In this document: positions 37,212 through 48,502 of the stretch, one piece after another
How the letters are laid out: every line of letters starts with the position of its first letter
How positions within the stretch are numbered: position 1 is the first letter of the stretch
Assembly: GCF_018139685.1 (NCBI RefSeq)
Contig: NZ_JAGSPN010000002.1
Coordinates: 124,001-188,000, forward strand
Origin: Cognatundibacterium luofuense
GTDB lineage: Bacteria; Pseudomonadota; Gammaproteobacteria; Burkholderiales; Burkholderiaceae_D
Length of the DNA stretch: 64,000 bases
Direction: 5' to 3'
The notes under the pieces: generated by a model
Seen by the model: the letters and a program-made list of their open reading frames with translations, nothing else
What the model was told of the DNA's origin: nothing
Databases searched by the model: none
Translations under genes and position numbers: made by a program

Positions 37212-39053
37212 TTACACTTCAGATTCGCGCTGAGCGCGTTTGCGTTCGTGTTCTTTCAGGAAACGTTTACGCAGACGGATGCTCTTCGGTGTGACTTCTA
37301 CCAGTTCGTCATCTTCGATGAACTCAACCGCGTATTCCAGGCTCAGCTGGATCGGTGGTACCAGACGGACTGCTTCGTCGGTGCCGGAAGCACGAACGTT
37401 AGTCAGCTGTTTACCTTTAACCGGATTCACAACCAAATCGTTTTCACGGGAGTGAATACCGATGATCATGCCTTCGTACACTGGGTCATTGTGGCTGACG
37501 AACATACGGCCGCGATCCTGCAGTTTCCAGATGGCGTACGCAACTGCTGCGCCGTCTTCCTGAGAAATCAGCACGCCGTTACGACGGCCAGCCAGTTCAC
37601 CTTTGGTGTTGTCGACTGGCGCGTAATCGTCAAATACGTGGCTCATCAGACCAGTACCACGGGTCAGGGTCATGAATTCGCCCTGGAAGCCGATCAGACC
37701 ACGTGCTGGAATACGGTATTCCAGACGTACACGGCCTTTACCATCCGGTTCCATGTTTTGCAGATCACCGCGACGGCGACCCAGTTCTTCCATGACGCCA
37801 CCCTGATGGGATTCTTCTACGTCAACAGTCAGATTTTCGTATGGCTCGTGACGTACGCCGTCTACCATTTTGAACACAACGCGCGGACGGGAAACTGCCA
37901 GCTCGAAGCCTTCACGACGCATGTTTTCGATCAGAATAGTCAGATGCAACTCACCGCGACCGGAAACTTCGTAGCAAGAGTCATCGTTTTCCATTTGTTT
38001 GACGCGCAGCGCCATATTGGATTTCAGTTCGCGTTCCAGACGGTCACGGATCTGACGTGTGGTCACGAACTTACCTTCGCGGCCAGCCAGTGGCGAGCTG
38101 TTAACCATGAAGTTCATGGTCAGGGTTGGCTCGTCAATTTTCAGCATCGGCAGCGGTTCGATGCAATCCGGTGCGCAGATAGTGGAACCAATACCGATTT
38201 CTTCGATACCGTTGATCAGAACGATGTCACCGGCTTGTGCTTCGTCAACCAGCACGCGGTCCAGACCTTTGAATGTCAGCACCTGATTGATACGGGCTTT
38301 GGTTGGCTTGTCTTCCGGGCCATTCATCCAGACCACGTCTTGCAGACCACGGATACGGCCACGCAGGATACGGCCAACGCCGATTTTACCAACGTAGGTG
38401 GAGTATTCCATGGAAGTGATTTGCAGTTGCAGAGGACCGTCCGGGTCATCTTCACGCGCAGGAACGTGCTTCAGGATCGCGTCAAACAGCGGCTCCATGT
38501 TACCTTCGCGCACGGTGTCTTCCAGACCTGCATAGCCTTTGAAACCGGATGCGTAAACGATAGGGAAGTCCAGCTGTTCATCGCTTGCACCGAGTTTGTC
38601 GAACAGTTCGAAAGTCGCGTTCACTGCTTTTTGCGGATCAGCGTTTTCACGGTCAATTTTGTTGACCACAACGATAGGTTTCAGACCCAGCGCCAGCGCT
38701 TTACGGGTCACGAAACGGGTCTGTGGCATCGGGCCTTCCTGCGCATCAACCAGCAGCAGAACGGAGTCAACCATGGACAAAACGCGCTCAACTTCACCAC
38801 CGAAGTCCGCATGGCCTGGGGTATCCACGATATTGATGTGGGTACCTTTGTATTCAACGGCACAGTTTTTGGACAGAATGGTAATACCGCGTTCTTTTTC
38901 GATGTCGTTCGAGTCCATGACTCGGGAATCGACTTGCTGGTTGTCACGGAAAGTACCGGACTGGCGCAGCAGCTGGTCAACCAGGGTAGTTTTACCGTGG
39001 TCAACGTGAGCGATAATTGCGATGTTGCGAATAGCGCGTTTAGGAGTAGACAT
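37212..39053 (-). CDS. typA: Translational GTPase TypA/BipA
   Basis: 613 residues, full length. The G1 motif AHVDHGKT is at 15-22, with [12 protein letters not shown] (G3) and NKIDRENA (G4), followed by EF-G-like domains and the TypA-specific C-terminal domain ending in a basic tail. TypA binds the ribosome and helps large-subunit assembly and low-temperature growth. It has its own extended -10 promoter (39090-39098) and terminator although it sits downstream of truB. Confidence 0.97.
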   Translation of the reverse strand: MSTPKRAIRNIAIIAHVDHGKTTLVDQLLRQSGTFRDNQQVDSRVMDSNDIEKERGITILSKNCAVEYKGTHINIVDTPGHADFGGEVERVLSMVDSVLLLVDAQEGPMPQTRFVTRKALALGLKPIVVVNKIDRENADPQKAVNATFELFDKLGASDEQLDFPIVYASGFKGYAGLEDTVREGNMEPLFDAILKHVPAREDDPDGPLQLQITSMEYSTYVGKIGVGRILRGRIRGLQDVVWMNGPEDKPTKARINQVLTFKGLDRVLVDEAQAGDIVLINGIEEIGIGSTICAPDCIEPLPMLKIDEPTLTMNFMVNSSPLAGREGKFVTTRQIRDRLERELKSNMALRVKQMENDDSCYEVSGRGELHLTILIENMRREGFELAVSRPRVVFKMVDGVRHEPYENLTVDVEESHQGGVMEELGRRRGDLQNMEPDGKGRVRLEYRIPARGLIGFQGEFMTLTRGTGLMSHVFDDYAPVDNTKGELAGRRNGVLISQEDGAAVAYAIWKLQDRGRMFVSHNDPVYEGMIIGIHSRENDLVVNPVKGKQLTNVRASGTDEAVRLVPPIQLSLEYAVEFIEDDELVEVTPKSIRLRKRFLKEHERKRAQRESEV

Positions 39054-39089
39054 GTTGATTCAGTTCAAGGTGAAATCGGATAACCCAAA

Positions 39090-39098
39090 ATTATACCA
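39090..39098 (-). promoter_or_regulatory. Extended -10 promoter of typA
   Basis: Minus strand TGGTATAAT: a perfect TATAAT at 39090-39095 with the TGn extension. No good -35 is seen at 17 bp, which fits an extended -10 promoter. It is 37 nt from the typA ATG. Confidence 0.6.
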
Positions 39099-39164
39099 TG
39101 CTGCGCAGCAGCACCAGGAAGCATTATTTCAGGTTAGCGCGACAATTCAATGACAAAAAGTACT

Positions 39165-40100
39165 TCAGGTGTGTTCAGTGCGGATTAAACGTTCCGGTGC
39201 GAGAATACCGCCCGTCTGCAATTGCGCCGAGCCGAGCAGACTGCCATCCGACTGGCGATACACGCGGACGCGGCCGGTATCTGCCGGGAGTTCCACAGTT
39301 TCTTTCGCCAGCGCCAGACGCTGCCCTTGCAGCAGGCGTGCTGCCAGCACATCCGTCAGTTGCACTGCCGGAAAATTCGACAGTAAAGCATCGACAGGAT
39401 CAAGCAAGCCGGCGCGCTCTGTCTCAGGCATCGCATCCAGCATATCCAGCGTAATCGATTTACTCAGCACCAGCGAACCGACGCCGGTACGACGCAGGGC
39501 ATTCAGATGCGCGCCGCAACCGAGCGCGTGCCCAATGTCTTCGCCAAGCACACGGATATACGTGCCTTTACTGCAGCAAACGCGCAGACGCAGAAACGGC
39601 GCTTCGTAACCGAGAAATTCCAGACTATGGATCACGACATTGCGCGCTTCACGCTCCAGCGTGATACCGGCACGTGCATACTCGTACAATGGTTTGCCAT
39701 CACGCTTTAAGGCGGAATACATAGGCGGCACTTGCGCAATCGGGCCGGTAAACTGCGGCAACACGGCAAGAATATCGGCTTCAGACACAGTCAGTTCGCG
39801 TTGTTCCAGTACCTCGCCTTCGGTATCACCAGTGGTCGTGGTGACACCCAGATGCACGGTGGTTTCGTAGGTTTTATCAGCTTCCAGCAAATCGTGTGAA
39901 AACTTGGTGGCTTCGCCAAAGCACAGCGGCAGCAAGCCGGTAGCAAACGGGTCCAGCGTACCGGTATGACCGGCTTTTTGCGCATTCAGCAAACGCTTGG
40001 CGCGGATCAGCGCATCGTTACTCGACCAGCCTACCGGCTTATCCAGCAATAACACGCCGTGCACGGGCACTCGCACCCGTTTGACATTTGGTTTATTCAT
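39165..40100 (-). CDS. truB: tRNA pseudouridine(55) synthase TruB
   Basis: 311 residues. The catalytic aspartate is Asp50 in GHTGTLDPFATGLLPLC, with KTYETTVHLG and CSKGTYIRVLGEDIG also conserved, and a PUA-like C-terminal domain. It makes pseudouridine 55 in the tRNA T-loop. It follows rbfA by 43 bp that contain a terminator-like hairpin. Confidence 0.97.
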   Translation of the reverse strand: MNKPNVKRVRVPVHGVLLLDKPVGWSSNDALIRAKRLLNAQKAGHTGTLDPFATGLLPLCFGEATKFSHDLLEADKTYETTVHLGVTTTTGDTEGEVLEQRELTVSEADILAVLPQFTGPIAQVPPMYSALKRDGKPLYEYARAGITLEREARNVVIHSLEFLGYEAPFLRLRVCCSKGTYIRVLGEDIGHALGCGAHLNALRRTGVGSLVLSKSITLDMLDAMPETERAGLLDPVDALLSNFPAVQLTDVLAARLLQGQRLALAKETVELPADTGRVRVYRQSDGSLLGSAQLQTGGILAPERLIRTEHT

Positions 40101-40127
40101 ACAAAAACAAACGGGGCCTGAGCCCCG
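40101..40127 (-). terminator. Terminator-like hairpin between rbfA and truB
   Basis: CGGGGC (40112-40117) and GCCCCG (40122-40127) with loop CTGA are followed on the minus strand by TTTGTTTTTG. It may attenuate rather than fully stop transcription, since truB has no obvious promoter of its own. Confidence 0.7.
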
Positions 40128-40143
40128 CGCTGATTATCTGTGA

Positions 40144-40539
40144 TTACTGGTTTTGCTCATCGTCATCGAGGGCGCGGGTGGAATTGGCTTCGTCAATCAG
40201 TTTTGACATCGCCATCCCGCGTATCGTGGATGTGTCATGCACAAAGTGCAGTTGCGGCAGTGTGTGGATACGCAAACGCAGGCCCAGTTGTGCGCGCAGG
40301 AAACCGGCAGCCTTACTGAGGCCCTGCAGGGTTGCTTTCACGCCTTCAGGATCATCGGTCAGCGTCGTGAAATACACTTTTGCATGCGCATAATCCGGCG
40401 TCAGCTGCACCTCGGTCAGCGTGATCATGCCGACGCGGGGGTCTTTTAGTTCAGACCAGATAATTTCTGCTAAATCTTTCTGGATCTGGTCTGCCACACG
40501 CAAACCGCGACCCGGAATACTTTTACTATGTTTTGCCAT
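40144..40539 (-). CDS. rbfA: 30S ribosome-binding factor RbfA
   Basis: 131 residues, KH-type fold, beginning with a short lysine-rich N-terminus and containing [22 protein letters not shown] and the conserved [15 protein letters not shown]. It assists late 30S maturation at the 16S 5' end. Intrinsic-terminator-like hairpins lie on both sides of the gene. Confidence 0.96.
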   Translation of the reverse strand: MAKHSKSIPGRGLRVADQIQKDLAEIIWSELKDPRVGMITLTEVQLTPDYAHAKVYFTTLTDDPEGVKATLQGLSKAAGFLRAQLGLRLRIHTLPQLHFVHDTSTIRGMAMSKLIDEANSTRALDDDEQNQ

Positions 40540-40557
40540 AAATTCTATTCAGCTTAA

Positions 40558-40588
40558 AACAAGAACCCCGGATCAGGTCCGGGGTCTT
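40558..40588 (-). terminator. Terminator-like hairpin between infB and rbfA
   Basis: ACCCCGGA (40565-40572) and TCCGGGGT (40578-40585), loop TCAGG, followed on the minus strand by TCTTGTTTT. Confidence 0.75.
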
Positions 40589-40596
40589 GAGATTTC

Positions 40597-43449
40597 TTAC
40601 AGGGTACGGGCAATTTCCTGTACTTCGAAGATTTCCAGCATGTCGCCGACCTGGATCTCGTTGTAGCCTTTCAGTGACAGGCCACACTCCATACCGGCTT
40701 TGACTTCCTTCGCATCGTCTTTGTAACGTTTCAGGGAATCCAGTTCACCAGTCCATGTCACCACGTTGTTGCGCAGCAGACGAACGGACGATGTACGTTT
40801 CACCATACCATCAACCACCAGACAGCCCGCAATCGCACCGACTTTGCTGACCATGAAGACCTGACGGATTTCAACCATACCGATAACCTGCTCACGTTTT
40901 TCAGGAGCCAGCATACCGGACAACGCTGCCTTCACATCATCGACTGCGTCGTAAATGATGTTGTAGTAACGGATGTCGATGCCGTTGGTTTCAGCCAGCT
41001 TACGTGCCGATGCGTCAGCACGGGTGTTGAAGCCGATAATAACTGCTTTGGAAGCCACCGCCAGATTGACGTCGGATTCGGAAATACCACCGACCGCTGC
41101 ATGCACAACCTGTACACGCACTTCGTTTGTGGACAGTTTGACCAGCGATTGCACCAGTGCTTCCTGAGAACCCTGTACGTCGGTCTTGATAATGACAGGC
41201 AGATTTTTGAGTTCGCCGTCGCCAAGACCTTCGAACATGTTTTCCAGTTTTGCAGCCTGCTGTTTCGCCAGTTTCACGTCACGGAATTTACCCTGACGGA
41301 ACAGCGCGATTTCGCGGGCTTTGCGCTCGTCAGCCAGAACCATGACTTCTTCACCGGCTGGCGGCACTTCTGTCAGACCCTGAATTTCAACCGGAATAGA
41401 CGGACCGGCCTCAGAAATGCTGCTACCGGTTTCGTCCATCATCGCACGGACACGACCGTAGGAAGTACCTGCCAGAACGATGTCACCGCGACGCAGTGTA
41501 CCGGACTGTACCAGCACGGTTGCCACAGTACCGCGACCTTTATCCAGACGCGCCTCAACAACCAGACCTTTCGCCGGTGCATCTTTCGGCGCTTTCAGTT
41601 CCAGAACTTCTGCCTGCAGCAGAACGTTTTCCAGCAAATCGTCGATACCCTGACCGGTTTTCGCGGATACAGGGATAAACGGCGCATCGCCACCGTATTC
41701 TTCAGGAACAACGCTTTCAGCAACCAGTTCCTGCGTTACGCGATCAGGATTTGCCGCTGGTTTATCGATCTTATTGATCGCCACAACAATCGGCACACCC
41801 GCTGCTTTCGCATGGGAAATCGCTTCTTTGGTTTGCGGCATCACACCGTCGTCAGCTGCAACAACCAGAATAACGATATCGGTCGCTTTCGCACCACGCG
41901 CACGCATTGCCGTAAAGGCTTCATGGCCCGGTGTATCAAGGAAAGTGATCATACCGCGTGGTGTTTCTACGTGATATGCACCAATGTGCTGAGTAATACC
42001 ACCAGCTTCACCGGAAGCCACTTTTGCACGACGGATGTAATCCAGCAGAGAAGTTTTACCGTGATCAACGTGACCCATCACCGTTACAACCGGTGCACGC
42101 GGCAATTCTTCAAATTCAGTTTGTACACCATCATCCGTCAGCAGCGCTTCAGGATCATCCAGTTTCGCGGCAAACGCCTTGTGACCCATTTCTTCCACCA
42201 GGATCATTGCAGTTTCCTGATCCAGAACCTGGTTGATCGTGCACATCTGACCCAGCTTCATGAGCTGCTTAATCACTTCTGCCGCTTTCACGGACATTTT
42301 GTGCGCCAGTTCGGCGACTGTCAGGGTTTCAGGTACGTGAACTTCTTTGATGATCGCTTCAGTCGGCATCTGGAAGTTAGTTTCACGCTGATCTTCATGG
42401 TGATGGCGGCGGTTTTTAGGACCTTTCCAGCCATCGCGACCACCGGAAGCATCGCCACGGGTTTTCAGACCACCGGAGCGTTTCTTCGCATCATCACTCC
42501 AGCTACCGTTCTGACCACCTTTACCGCCCTTGCGATCTGTGGATGCCGGTTTTTTGTCATCTTTTTTGTCTGTCGTTGCCGCAGGAGCCGCTGCTGCCGG
42601 TTTTTTATCCGCAGCAGGTTTTTTGTCAGCTGGCTTATGCAGTGTACCTTCGACTTTCGTCGGCGCTGCAGGCGCTGGTGCAGGTGCCGGAGCAGGCTTA
42701 GGACGGCGCATATTGGCCATCATTTCTTTAATCTGCGCAACCTCATCGGCAACCGCTTTGCGTGCTTTCTCAGCAGCTTCAGAACGCTTTGCAGCATCAG
42801 CAGCTTCTTGCTTACGACGTGCTTCGGCAGCTTCCGCTTCCTGGCGTTTGCGCACTTCTTCAGCAGCTGCGCGCTCTTCCGCACTCTTTGACGCCGCAGC
42901 AGCAGCCGCAGCCTCAGCAGCTGCACGCTCAGCCTTCGCACGCTCTTCGTCACGACGCTTCGCTTCTGCCTCAGCGGCTTCGCGCTCAGCACGTTCCTGC
43001 GCTTCACGTTCAGCTTCCAGTTTCGCTAAGTGCTCTTCTTTTTCACGCAATTCAGCTTCCTGACGTGCGATCAGCTCTGCTTCACGGCGGGCTTCTTCTT
43101 CATGACGAGCTTGCTCTGCCGGATCTGCAGCCGGACGGGAAACTTCATCTTCACGCTTTACAAAAGTACGCTTCTTGCGCACCTCGACCTGAATGGTACG
43201 AGATTTGCCCGTCGCATCCGCCTGTTTGATTTCAGACGTTTCTCTGCGGGTTACCGTAATCTTTTTCTTTTCCTCATTGGCAGTGCCATGAGAACGACGC
43301 AGGTGTTCCAGCAGTCGGTCTTTATCTTCTTTCGTCAACGCGTCATCCGTCGAATTTTTATTGACGCCTGCCGCACGCAATTGCGTGAGCAGCAGTTCCG
43401 CTGACATTTTCAGCTCGGTGGCAAATTGGGCAACGTTGTTACTCGCCAT
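40597..43449 (-). CDS. infB: Translation initiation factor IF-2
   Basis: 950 residues. An N-terminal IF2-N domain (1-55) is followed by a very long charged, Ala/Glu/Arg-rich helical region (about 110-250) and a Lys/Pro/Ala linker. A second IF2-N domain (about 365-420) precedes the GTPase domain, with [16 protein letters not shown] at about 457-472, DTPGHEAF and NKIDKP. The C-terminal domains bind fMet-tRNA. The protein is of ordinary betaproteobacterial size. It lies 46 nt after nusA. Confidence 0.98.
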   Translation of the reverse strand: MASNNVAQFATELKMSAELLLTQLRAAGVNKNSTDDALTKEDKDRLLEHLRRSHGTANEEKKKITVTRRETSEIKQADATGKSRTIQVEVRKKRTFVKREDEVSRPAADPAEQARHEEEARREAELIARQEAELREKEEHLAKLEAEREAQERAEREAAEAEAKRRDEERAKAERAAAEAAAAAAASKSAEERAAAEEVRKRQEAEAAEARRKQEAADAAKRSEAAEKARKAVADEVAQIKEMMANMRRPKPAPAPAPAPAAPTKVEGTLHKPADKKPAADKKPAAAAPAATTDKKDDKKPASTDRKGGKGGQNGSWSDDAKKRSGGLKTRGDASGGRDGWKGPKNRRHHHEDQRETNFQMPTEAIIKEVHVPETLTVAELAHKMSVKAAEVIKQLMKLGQMCTINQVLDQETAMILVEEMGHKAFAAKLDDPEALLTDDGVQTEFEELPRAPVVTVMGHVDHGKTSLLDYIRRAKVASGEAGGITQHIGAYHVETPRGMITFLDTPGHEAFTAMRARGAKATDIVILVVAADDGVMPQTKEAISHAKAAGVPIVVAINKIDKPAANPDRVTQELVAESVVPEEYGGDAPFIPVSAKTGQGIDDLLENVLLQAEVLELKAPKDAPAKGLVVEARLDKGRGTVATVLVQSGTLRRGDIVLAGTSYGRVRAMMDETGSSISEAGPSIPVEIQGLTEVPPAGEEVMVLADERKAREIALFRQGKFRDVKLAKQQAAKLENMFEGLGDGELKNLPVIIKTDVQGSQEALVQSLVKLSTNEVRVQVVHAAVGGISESDVNLAVASKAVIIGFNTRADASARKLAETNGIDIRYYNIIYDAVDDVKAALSGMLAPEKREQVIGMVEIRQVFMVSKVGAIAGCLVVDGMVKRTSSVRLLRNNVVTWTGELDSLKRYKDDAKEVKAGMECGLSLKGYNEIQVGDMLEIFEVQEIARTL

Positions 43450-43495
43450 TCAGTCCTCTTTTCCTATGTGCGCTTTATGAATATGAAACCCGTGA

Positions 43496-45055
43496 TTACT
43501 TAGCCTCTACGAGTTTCCAGGCAGTCGCCAGCAGCGCTTTTGCCTGATCATCATATTTAGCGTCGATGAGTTTCATCTCATCATCGGTCACATCTTCAAA
43601 TGCATTTTTAATCAACTGGCGTGAACGGTCGGCAGACAATGCCAGAATCGCGCCAAATTCGTCGTATGCCAGAGCAGCAAATGCTTCCAGCGTTTTAATT
43701 CCGGACAGACCCAGTTTACCGGCGGTATTACGTGTCATACCTTCCAGGTTGATCAGGTTGTCCTCCATGCCTTCCAGACCTTCTTCTGACGCAATTGCTT
43801 CAGTCAGCAATGCATCACGGGCGCGGTTACGCAGCTCGTTGACGGTATCTTCGTCAAATGCTTCGATTTCCAGCATTTCGCTCAGCGGAACATATGCCAC
43901 CTCTTCCAGACTGGAGAAGCCTTCTTCGACCAGAATGTCTGCCACTTCCTGATCCACATCCAGTTTTTCCATAAACAGGGTGCGGATACCGGCTGTTTCT
44001 TCAGCCAGCTTGTTTGCAGATTCTTCTGCAGTCATGATGTTGATCTGCCATCCGGTCAGATCAGCAGCCAGACGTACATTCTGACCTGCGCGACCAATTG
44101 CAATAGCGAGGTTTTCCTCATCCACTACAACGTCCATGCCGTGTTTTTCTTCATCAACCATGATAGAAGAAACTGCAGCCGGAGCCAGTGCACCGATCAC
44201 GAACTGCGCAGGATCTTCAGACCACAGAACGATATCCACACGCTCACCGCCAAGTTCAGACGTCACTGCCTGAACGCGGGAGCCGCGCATACCAACGCAG
44301 GTACCGATAGGATCAATACGTTTATCTGCTGTGTACACAGCAATCTTTGCACGTACACCCGGATCACGGGCAGCGGATTTAATGATCAGGGAACCCTGTT
44401 CGATTTCCGGCACTTCCAGCTCAAACAATTTCATGATGAACTCAGGCGCAGTGCGGGACAGAATCACTTGCGGACCACGGGCATTGCGGTCAATACGCAG
44501 AATGTAGGCACGAACACGGTCACCAACACGCAGATTTTCTTTCGGAATCATCTGATCACGTGGCAGGCGCGCTTCTACTTTACCGGACTCAACGATCGCA
44601 TCACCGCGTTCCATACGTTTGATTGTGCCAGTCACCAGCGAGTCGCCACGTGCCAGGAAGTCAGCCAGAATCTGTTCGCGCTCAGCATCGCGGATACGCT
44701 GCAATACAACCTGTTTGGTATCTTGCGCAAAACGGCGACCGAAATCGACAGACTCGATCTCTTCTTCAATGTAGTCACCAACCTGAATTTCAGGATCATC
44801 TTCCACTGCTTCGAAATGCAGAATTTCCTGATCCGGCAATTGCAGACCAGCCTCATCCGGCACCACATGCCAGCGGCGGTAAGAACGGAATTCACCGGTA
44901 TCACGGTCGATTTCAACACGAATGTCCACTTCGCCCGGGAAACGTTTTTTTGTCGCTTGCGCTAAAGCATGTTCTAACGCGCCGAAAACAACTTCCTCAT
45001 CGACGTTCTTTTCACGCGCGAGCACATCCACCAATAACAACAAATCACGACTCAT
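43496..45055 (-). CDS. nusA: Transcription termination/antitermination factor NusA
   Basis: 519 residues: an N-terminal RNAP-binding domain (1-130), an S1 domain (about 135-200), two KH domains (about 205-345, including [22 protein letters not shown] and [18 protein letters not shown]) and two C-terminal acidic helix-hairpin repeats as in E. coli. It overlaps rimP by four bases (ATGA), so translation is coupled. Confidence 0.98.
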   Translation of the reverse strand: MSRDLLLLVDVLAREKNVDEEVVFGALEHALAQATKKRFPGEVDIRVEIDRDTGEFRSYRRWHVVPDEAGLQLPDQEILHFEAVEDDPEIQVGDYIEEEIESVDFGRRFAQDTKQVVLQRIRDAEREQILADFLARGDSLVTGTIKRMERGDAIVESGKVEARLPRDQMIPKENLRVGDRVRAYILRIDRNARGPQVILSRTAPEFIMKLFELEVPEIEQGSLIIKSAARDPGVRAKIAVYTADKRIDPIGTCVGMRGSRVQAVTSELGGERVDIVLWSEDPAQFVIGALAPAAVSSIMVDEEKHGMDVVVDEENLAIAIGRAGQNVRLAADLTGWQINIMTAEESANKLAEETAGIRTLFMEKLDVDQEVADILVEEGFSSLEEVAYVPLSEMLEIEAFDEDTVNELRNRARDALLTEAIASEEGLEGMEDNLINLEGMTRNTAGKLGLSGIKTLEAFAALAYDEFGAILALSADRSRQLIKNAFEDVTDDEMKLIDAKYDDQAKALLATAWKLVEAK

Positions 45056-45537
45056 GCTTTGCGACTCCTAAAATCCACTTGCGGCACCAGGCGTGCCTTA
45101 TCCACATCAGCGAGCGTAAACTCCAGCATCGCCGACCCGTCTGTTACTTCAAATTCCAGCTTCAGGTTTTCGCCTTCCGGTTCATGCAAAATGCCCTCAA
45201 AGGTTTTGCGGTTAGGCGTACCAGGCATAGGCATGCGCAGCTTTACGCTTGCACGGCATCCTGCGAAACGGACGAAATCGTGCAGCTTTTTCAGAGGACG
45301 ATCCAATCCCGGAGAGGAAATTTCCAGCCGTTCATAATTGACGTTCTCCACCATCAGCACATGCGACAGCTGATGACTGACTTTCTCGCAGTCTTCAACG
45401 GCAATACCGCCTCTGTCATAATCTGCCGGCAACAGGTCGATATATACCCTGAACAGACCACGTTCAGCCTGTTCAAAATCAACCAGCTCGTATCCTGTGC
45501 CGTTGACGGTTTTTTCAATTAAATCCAGCAAAACCAA
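45052..45537 (-). CDS. rimP: Ribosome maturation factor RimP
   Basis: 161 residues, with the N-terminal domain motif [20 protein letters not shown] and the conserved [14 protein letters not shown]. It acts early in 30S assembly. It is the first gene of the rimP-nusA-infB run; the leader contains a promoter and a terminator hairpin (see 45600-45703). Confidence 0.97.
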   Translation of the reverse strand: MVLLDLIEKTVNGTGYELVDFEQAERGLFRVYIDLLPADYDRGGIAVEDCEKVSHQLSHVLMVENVNYERLEISSPGLDRPLKKLHDFVRFAGCRASVKLRMPMPGTPNRKTFEGILHEPEGENLKLEFEVTDGSAMLEFTLADVDKARLVPQVDFRSRKA

Positions 45538-45597
45538 ACTATTCTCCGATCAGTGAACGCCCGCATAAAGTGCTTCCGTACTGCGAAAGCGGGAAAC

Positions 45598-45629
45598 CAA
45601 AAAAAAATGGGCAACTGCCCATCTTTTTA
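45598..45629 (-). terminator. Bidirectional intrinsic terminator in the rluB-rimP gap (possible attenuator)
   Basis: ATGGGC (45607-45612) and GCCCAT (45617-45622) with a 4-nt loop. On the minus strand TTTTTTTTT follows; on the plus strand CTTTTTAG follows. It lies about 45 nt downstream of the predicted start of the promoter at 45675-45703. Confidence 0.85.
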
Positions 45630-45674
45630 GTAGCACCCGATTAACTTCATCAAGGCAAATCTGCTAACTACAAG

Positions 45675-45703
45675 ATTATAAACGATTACCCACCCCGTCG
45701 CAA
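45675..45703 (-). promoter_or_regulatory. Promoter ahead of rimP-nusA-infB
   Basis: Minus strand -35 TTGCGA (45698-45703) and perfect -10 TATAAT (45675-45680) with 17-bp spacing, located in the rluB-rimP gap and reading into the terminator hairpin at 45598-45622 before rimP. Confidence 0.7.
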
Positions 45704-45744
45704 TCAAAAAACACGGGGCAGGCAAGGGCAAAACAGGCAGAAAA

Positions 45745-47241
45745 TCAGCCGTTACGCGAGCGGCGGCGAGCAGCAATTGCCTGCCCGATTGCCTGCCCAC
45801 TTCCGCGCTGCGTCGGACCACGGCGCGGCGCAACATCCTGGAATCCAAGCGCTGTCTGCAACGGATCCGGCTGACGAGGGCGCTTCTTACCGCCCTGCTG
45901 ATCTCCGCCACGTTTTGACCCTGCTGTACGCGCACCCGCCAACTCACCACGCGAAGTCATCGGATACGATGGCTGCTTGCTTGCAAACGGATCTGCATTA
46001 CGGTTCGAAATACGTGGCTTTTGCTCTTTACGCGGCTGCGCCTTATCCTGACCGGATTTCTCCATACCAATCAGTTTCAGCAAGGATTTCACACTATCGT
46101 CCGACAACTCTTCCCAACGACCGCGCTTCAGTGAAGGCGGCAGAGTCAAAACACCATAACGAGTGCGAATCAAGCGTGAAACAGTCAGGCCAACCGCCTC
46201 AAACATGCGACGAACCTCACGGTTACGACCCTCACCAATAATGACGCGATGCCATTTATTCACACCCTCACCACCACCATCGGTAATACGCGAAAACTGC
46301 GCAACACCATCTTCCAACTCAACACCAGCCAACAAAGCCTGACGCATACCCTCTTCCAACTCACCCAGCGTACGCACCGCATATTCGCGATCAATACCGT
46401 AACGCGGATGCATCAGGCGGTTCGCCAGATCACCGGAATTCGTGAACAACAACAAACCTTCAGTATTGAAGTCCAGACGACCAACTGCCAGCCATTTACC
46501 AACTTTCATTTGCGGCAAACTGGAAAACACCGAAGGACGCCCCTCAGGATCATTCATACTGACAATCTCACCAGCCGGCTTGTGGTACATCAGCACACGC
46601 GGAGGACGCTTGGTCACCTTACGCTGCAAAGGCTTACCGTTGATGCGCACCTGATCAGTAGGCAGAATACGCTGACCGATATGTGCAGGCTCACCATTCA
46701 CCGATACACGGCCGGCAACAATCAGCTCTTCCATATCGCGGCGAGAACCCAGGCCCGCCTCAGCCAGCACCTTATGCAACTTAGGAGCATCATCATCGGA
46801 TGTCAAATCACGACGCGAACGTTGCGCACCGCGTCCATTACCACGACCACCCTTATCGTCCTGCTGAGCATCAAAATTATCAGATGTCACCCAGGAAAAC
46901 ACATCTTCATCAACAGCAGACTTTTCAGCGCGCGGCTTACGACCTTTCGCCGCCGGTTTTGCGTCAGCAGGCTGACGACCGCGACCACGCGGAGCGCGCT
47001 CATTGCGCTCACCTGCCTCCGCAGGCTTCGACTCACGTCGCTGACGCGGCGCTTTCGGATGCTCTGTTTTTTCAGATTTCTCGGCCCTTACAGACTCACC
47101 GCCAGACTGCTCACCCTGGACACCATCCTGACGAGGGCGCGCACGGCGCAGATTACGCGGACCACGCAAAGCACGCTTAGGCTTTGCACTATCGGAGCCA
47201 CCACCGGCTTCCTGTTCATTTTTTACTTCATCAGAGTTCAT
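45745..47241 (-). CDS. rluB: 23S rRNA pseudouridine synthase RluB with disordered basic extension
   Basis: 498 residues from the ATG at 47241; the frame opens at 47322 but that part lies within scpB. The N-terminal 150 residues are Lys/Arg/Glu-rich and probably disordered. An S4 domain ([20 protein letters not shown]...GRVSVNG) follows, then the RsuA/RluB catalytic domain with Asp in [17 protein letters not shown] and [25 protein letters not shown] basic C-terminal tail of about 110 residues ends the protein. RluB modifies U2605 of 23S rRNA. The start overlaps scpB by 11 bases, so the two are co-translated. Confidence 0.92.
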   Translation of the reverse strand: MNSDEVKNEQEAGGGSDSAKPKRALRGPRNLRRARPRQDGVQGEQSGGESVRAEKSEKTEHPKAPRQRRESKPAEAGERNERAPRGRGRQPADAKPAAKGRKPRAEKSAVDEDVFSWVTSDNFDAQQDDKGGRGNGRGAQRSRRDLTSDDDAPKLHKVLAEAGLGSRRDMEELIVAGRVSVNGEPAHIGQRILPTDQVRINGKPLQRKVTKRPPRVLMYHKPAGEIVSMNDPEGRPSVFSSLPQMKVGKWLAVGRLDFNTEGLLLFTNSGDLANRLMHPRYGIDREYAVRTLGELEEGMRQALLAGVELEDGVAQFSRITDGGGEGVNKWHRVIIGEGRNREVRRMFEAVGLTVSRLIRTRYGVLTLPPSLKRGRWEELSDDSVKSLLKLIGMEKSGQDKAQPRKEQKPRISNRNADPFASKQPSYPMTSRGELAGARTAGSKRGGDQQGGKKRPRQPDPLQTALGFQDVAPRRGPTQRGSGQAIGQAIAARRRSRNG

Positions 47242-48013
47242 TGGACTCACTATTTGATTCCATGTCGGGCGCCACATCTGCAGCCAGCCCGGTTTGCCAT
47301 TCAGGATCAGAAGCTGCCGCATCTACCCCGGATGGCAACGCCACCCCGTCACCGGGCTTCTGTTCTGTACCATTTTCAGCTGCAGATTCTTGCTGCAACT
47401 GACCGGATACAGCAGGTTCTGCCTGCTGCGCTCCGAATTCAAGGGAACCGGACTGATCATCCTGTTCCAGTATTTTTTCTTTTGAGATTTGCTGCAAAGG
47501 CGGCAGCTGATCCAGAGAATTTAAACCAAGATCACTTAAAAATTGCCGCGTTGTTGCAAACAATGCAGGTCGCCCAGGCACATCGCGGTGACCTATCGTC
47601 TCGATCCAGCCGCGGTCTTCCAGCGATTTAATCATTTGCGAAGAAACAGTCACTCCGCGAATTTCCTCAATATCCCCGCGGGTCACAGGCTGACGGTAAG
47701 CAATAATTGCCAGCGTCTCCAGTGTAGCGCGCGAGTAGCGCGGCGGCTTTTCCGGATTCAGCCTGTCGATATAAGCCCGCATTTCCGGCCGACTCTGAAA
47801 ACGCCAGCCGGTCGCCAGTGAAACCAGCTCAATACCCTTATCCGACCAGTCAGAACGAATCTGCTCAAGCATGGTTTTAATGGTATCCGCACCAACCACG
47901 TCAGACTGATCATCTGTTTCAAGAAACAATTTTTTCATTGACTGCACAGTCAGGGGCTCAGACGCACACAGGAGCGCTGTCTCGAGGACCCGCTTAGCCT
48001 CAGCAGTATTCAT
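47231..48013 (-). CDS. scpB: Segregation and condensation protein ScpB
   Basis: 260 residues. Two winged-helix domains cover about 1-170 with the typical [25 protein letters not shown] and [16 protein letters not shown]. The C-terminal 80 residues are acidic, Gln/Ser/Ala-rich and probably disordered. ScpB partners ScpA and the SMC ATPase in chromosome organisation; scpA is not in the window. It overlaps rluB, an association common in many bacteria. No strong ribosome site precedes the ATG. Confidence 0.94.
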   Translation of the reverse strand: MNTAEAKRVLETALLCASEPLTVQSMKKLFLETDDQSDVVGADTIKTMLEQIRSDWSDKGIELVSLATGWRFQSRPEMRAYIDRLNPEKPPRYSRATLETLAIIAYRQPVTRGDIEEIRGVTVSSQMIKSLEDRGWIETIGHRDVPGRPALFATTRQFLSDLGLNSLDQLPPLQQISKEKILEQDDQSGSLEFGAQQAEPAVSGQLQQESAAENGTEQKPGDGVALPSGVDAAASDPEWQTGLAADVAPDMESNSESNEL

Positions 48014-48229
48014 GCAATTCTATGATTAGGTTGGTTCAATCGGCGTTTCAGAAGAGCAGTCCGTACAGACTGCGACCGGCACGTTTTCGCAACGTGAACC
48101 GCATTCCCTATGCTGGATGCGGTCTGGCAGAAACCCACAGACTCCGGTAAGGAATTTCGCCGATAAATCGGCAGACACCGAATTGTAGTCCAGAACGCCC
48201 GTGACAATCAAAATTTTTCTTCAGGTAAG

Positions 48230-48258
48230 AAAAAAGCCACGCTAGCGTGGCTTTTTTT
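48230..48258 (-). terminator. Terminator of tRNA-fMet (bidirectional)
   Basis: A perfect inverted repeat GCCACGC-TA-GCGTGGC flanked by A6 and T7 on opposite sides. It lies 6 nt after the tRNA 3' end on the minus strand. Confidence 0.9.
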
Positions 48259-48264
48259 GAATCC

Positions 48265-48341
<77 letters not shown>

Positions 48342-48354
48342 TCTGAAGTCCAAC

Positions 48355-48382
48355 ACTATACACGATTTATTTTAAAAAGCAA
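48355..48382 (-). promoter_or_regulatory. Promoter of tRNA-fMet
   Basis: Minus strand -35 TTGCTT (48377-48382) and -10 TATAGT (48355-48360), spacing 16 bp, close to the tRNA 5' end. Confidence 0.65.
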
Positions 48383-48502
48383 ATTCCAGCCAAACAAAAT
48401 CACTCACACCTCCAAAGCAACACAGTAAACAGAGGTCTTCGCCACCGCCGAAATCAGCGCGCCAGTGTTAAACTTTGACTTTTCCCGTCACAGAACGCCG
48501 GT

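Noticed and set aside
37248-39083. 611-codon open frame antisense to typA
   Set aside because: It lies entirely opposite a highly conserved GTPase gene, has no ribosome site or recognisable domain, and its composition (runs of Phe, His, Gln, Thr) is what the complement of a strongly codon-biased gene gives.
41101-42891. 596-codon open frame antisense to infB
   Set aside because: Same reasoning: a shadow of infB codon bias with Phe/Arg/Cys-rich translation and no family resemblance.
46249-47631. 460-codon open frame antisense to rluB/scpB
   Set aside because: Thr/Arg/His-rich translation arising from the complement of lysine/arginine-rich coding sequence; crosses two real genes.
48026-48211. 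61-codon Cys-rich frame (TTG start) between tRNA-fMet and scpB
   Set aside because: Six cysteines and position ahead of scpB are intriguing, but the start is TTG with only a weak ribosome site, and the region must hold the scpB promoter. Not supported without conservation.
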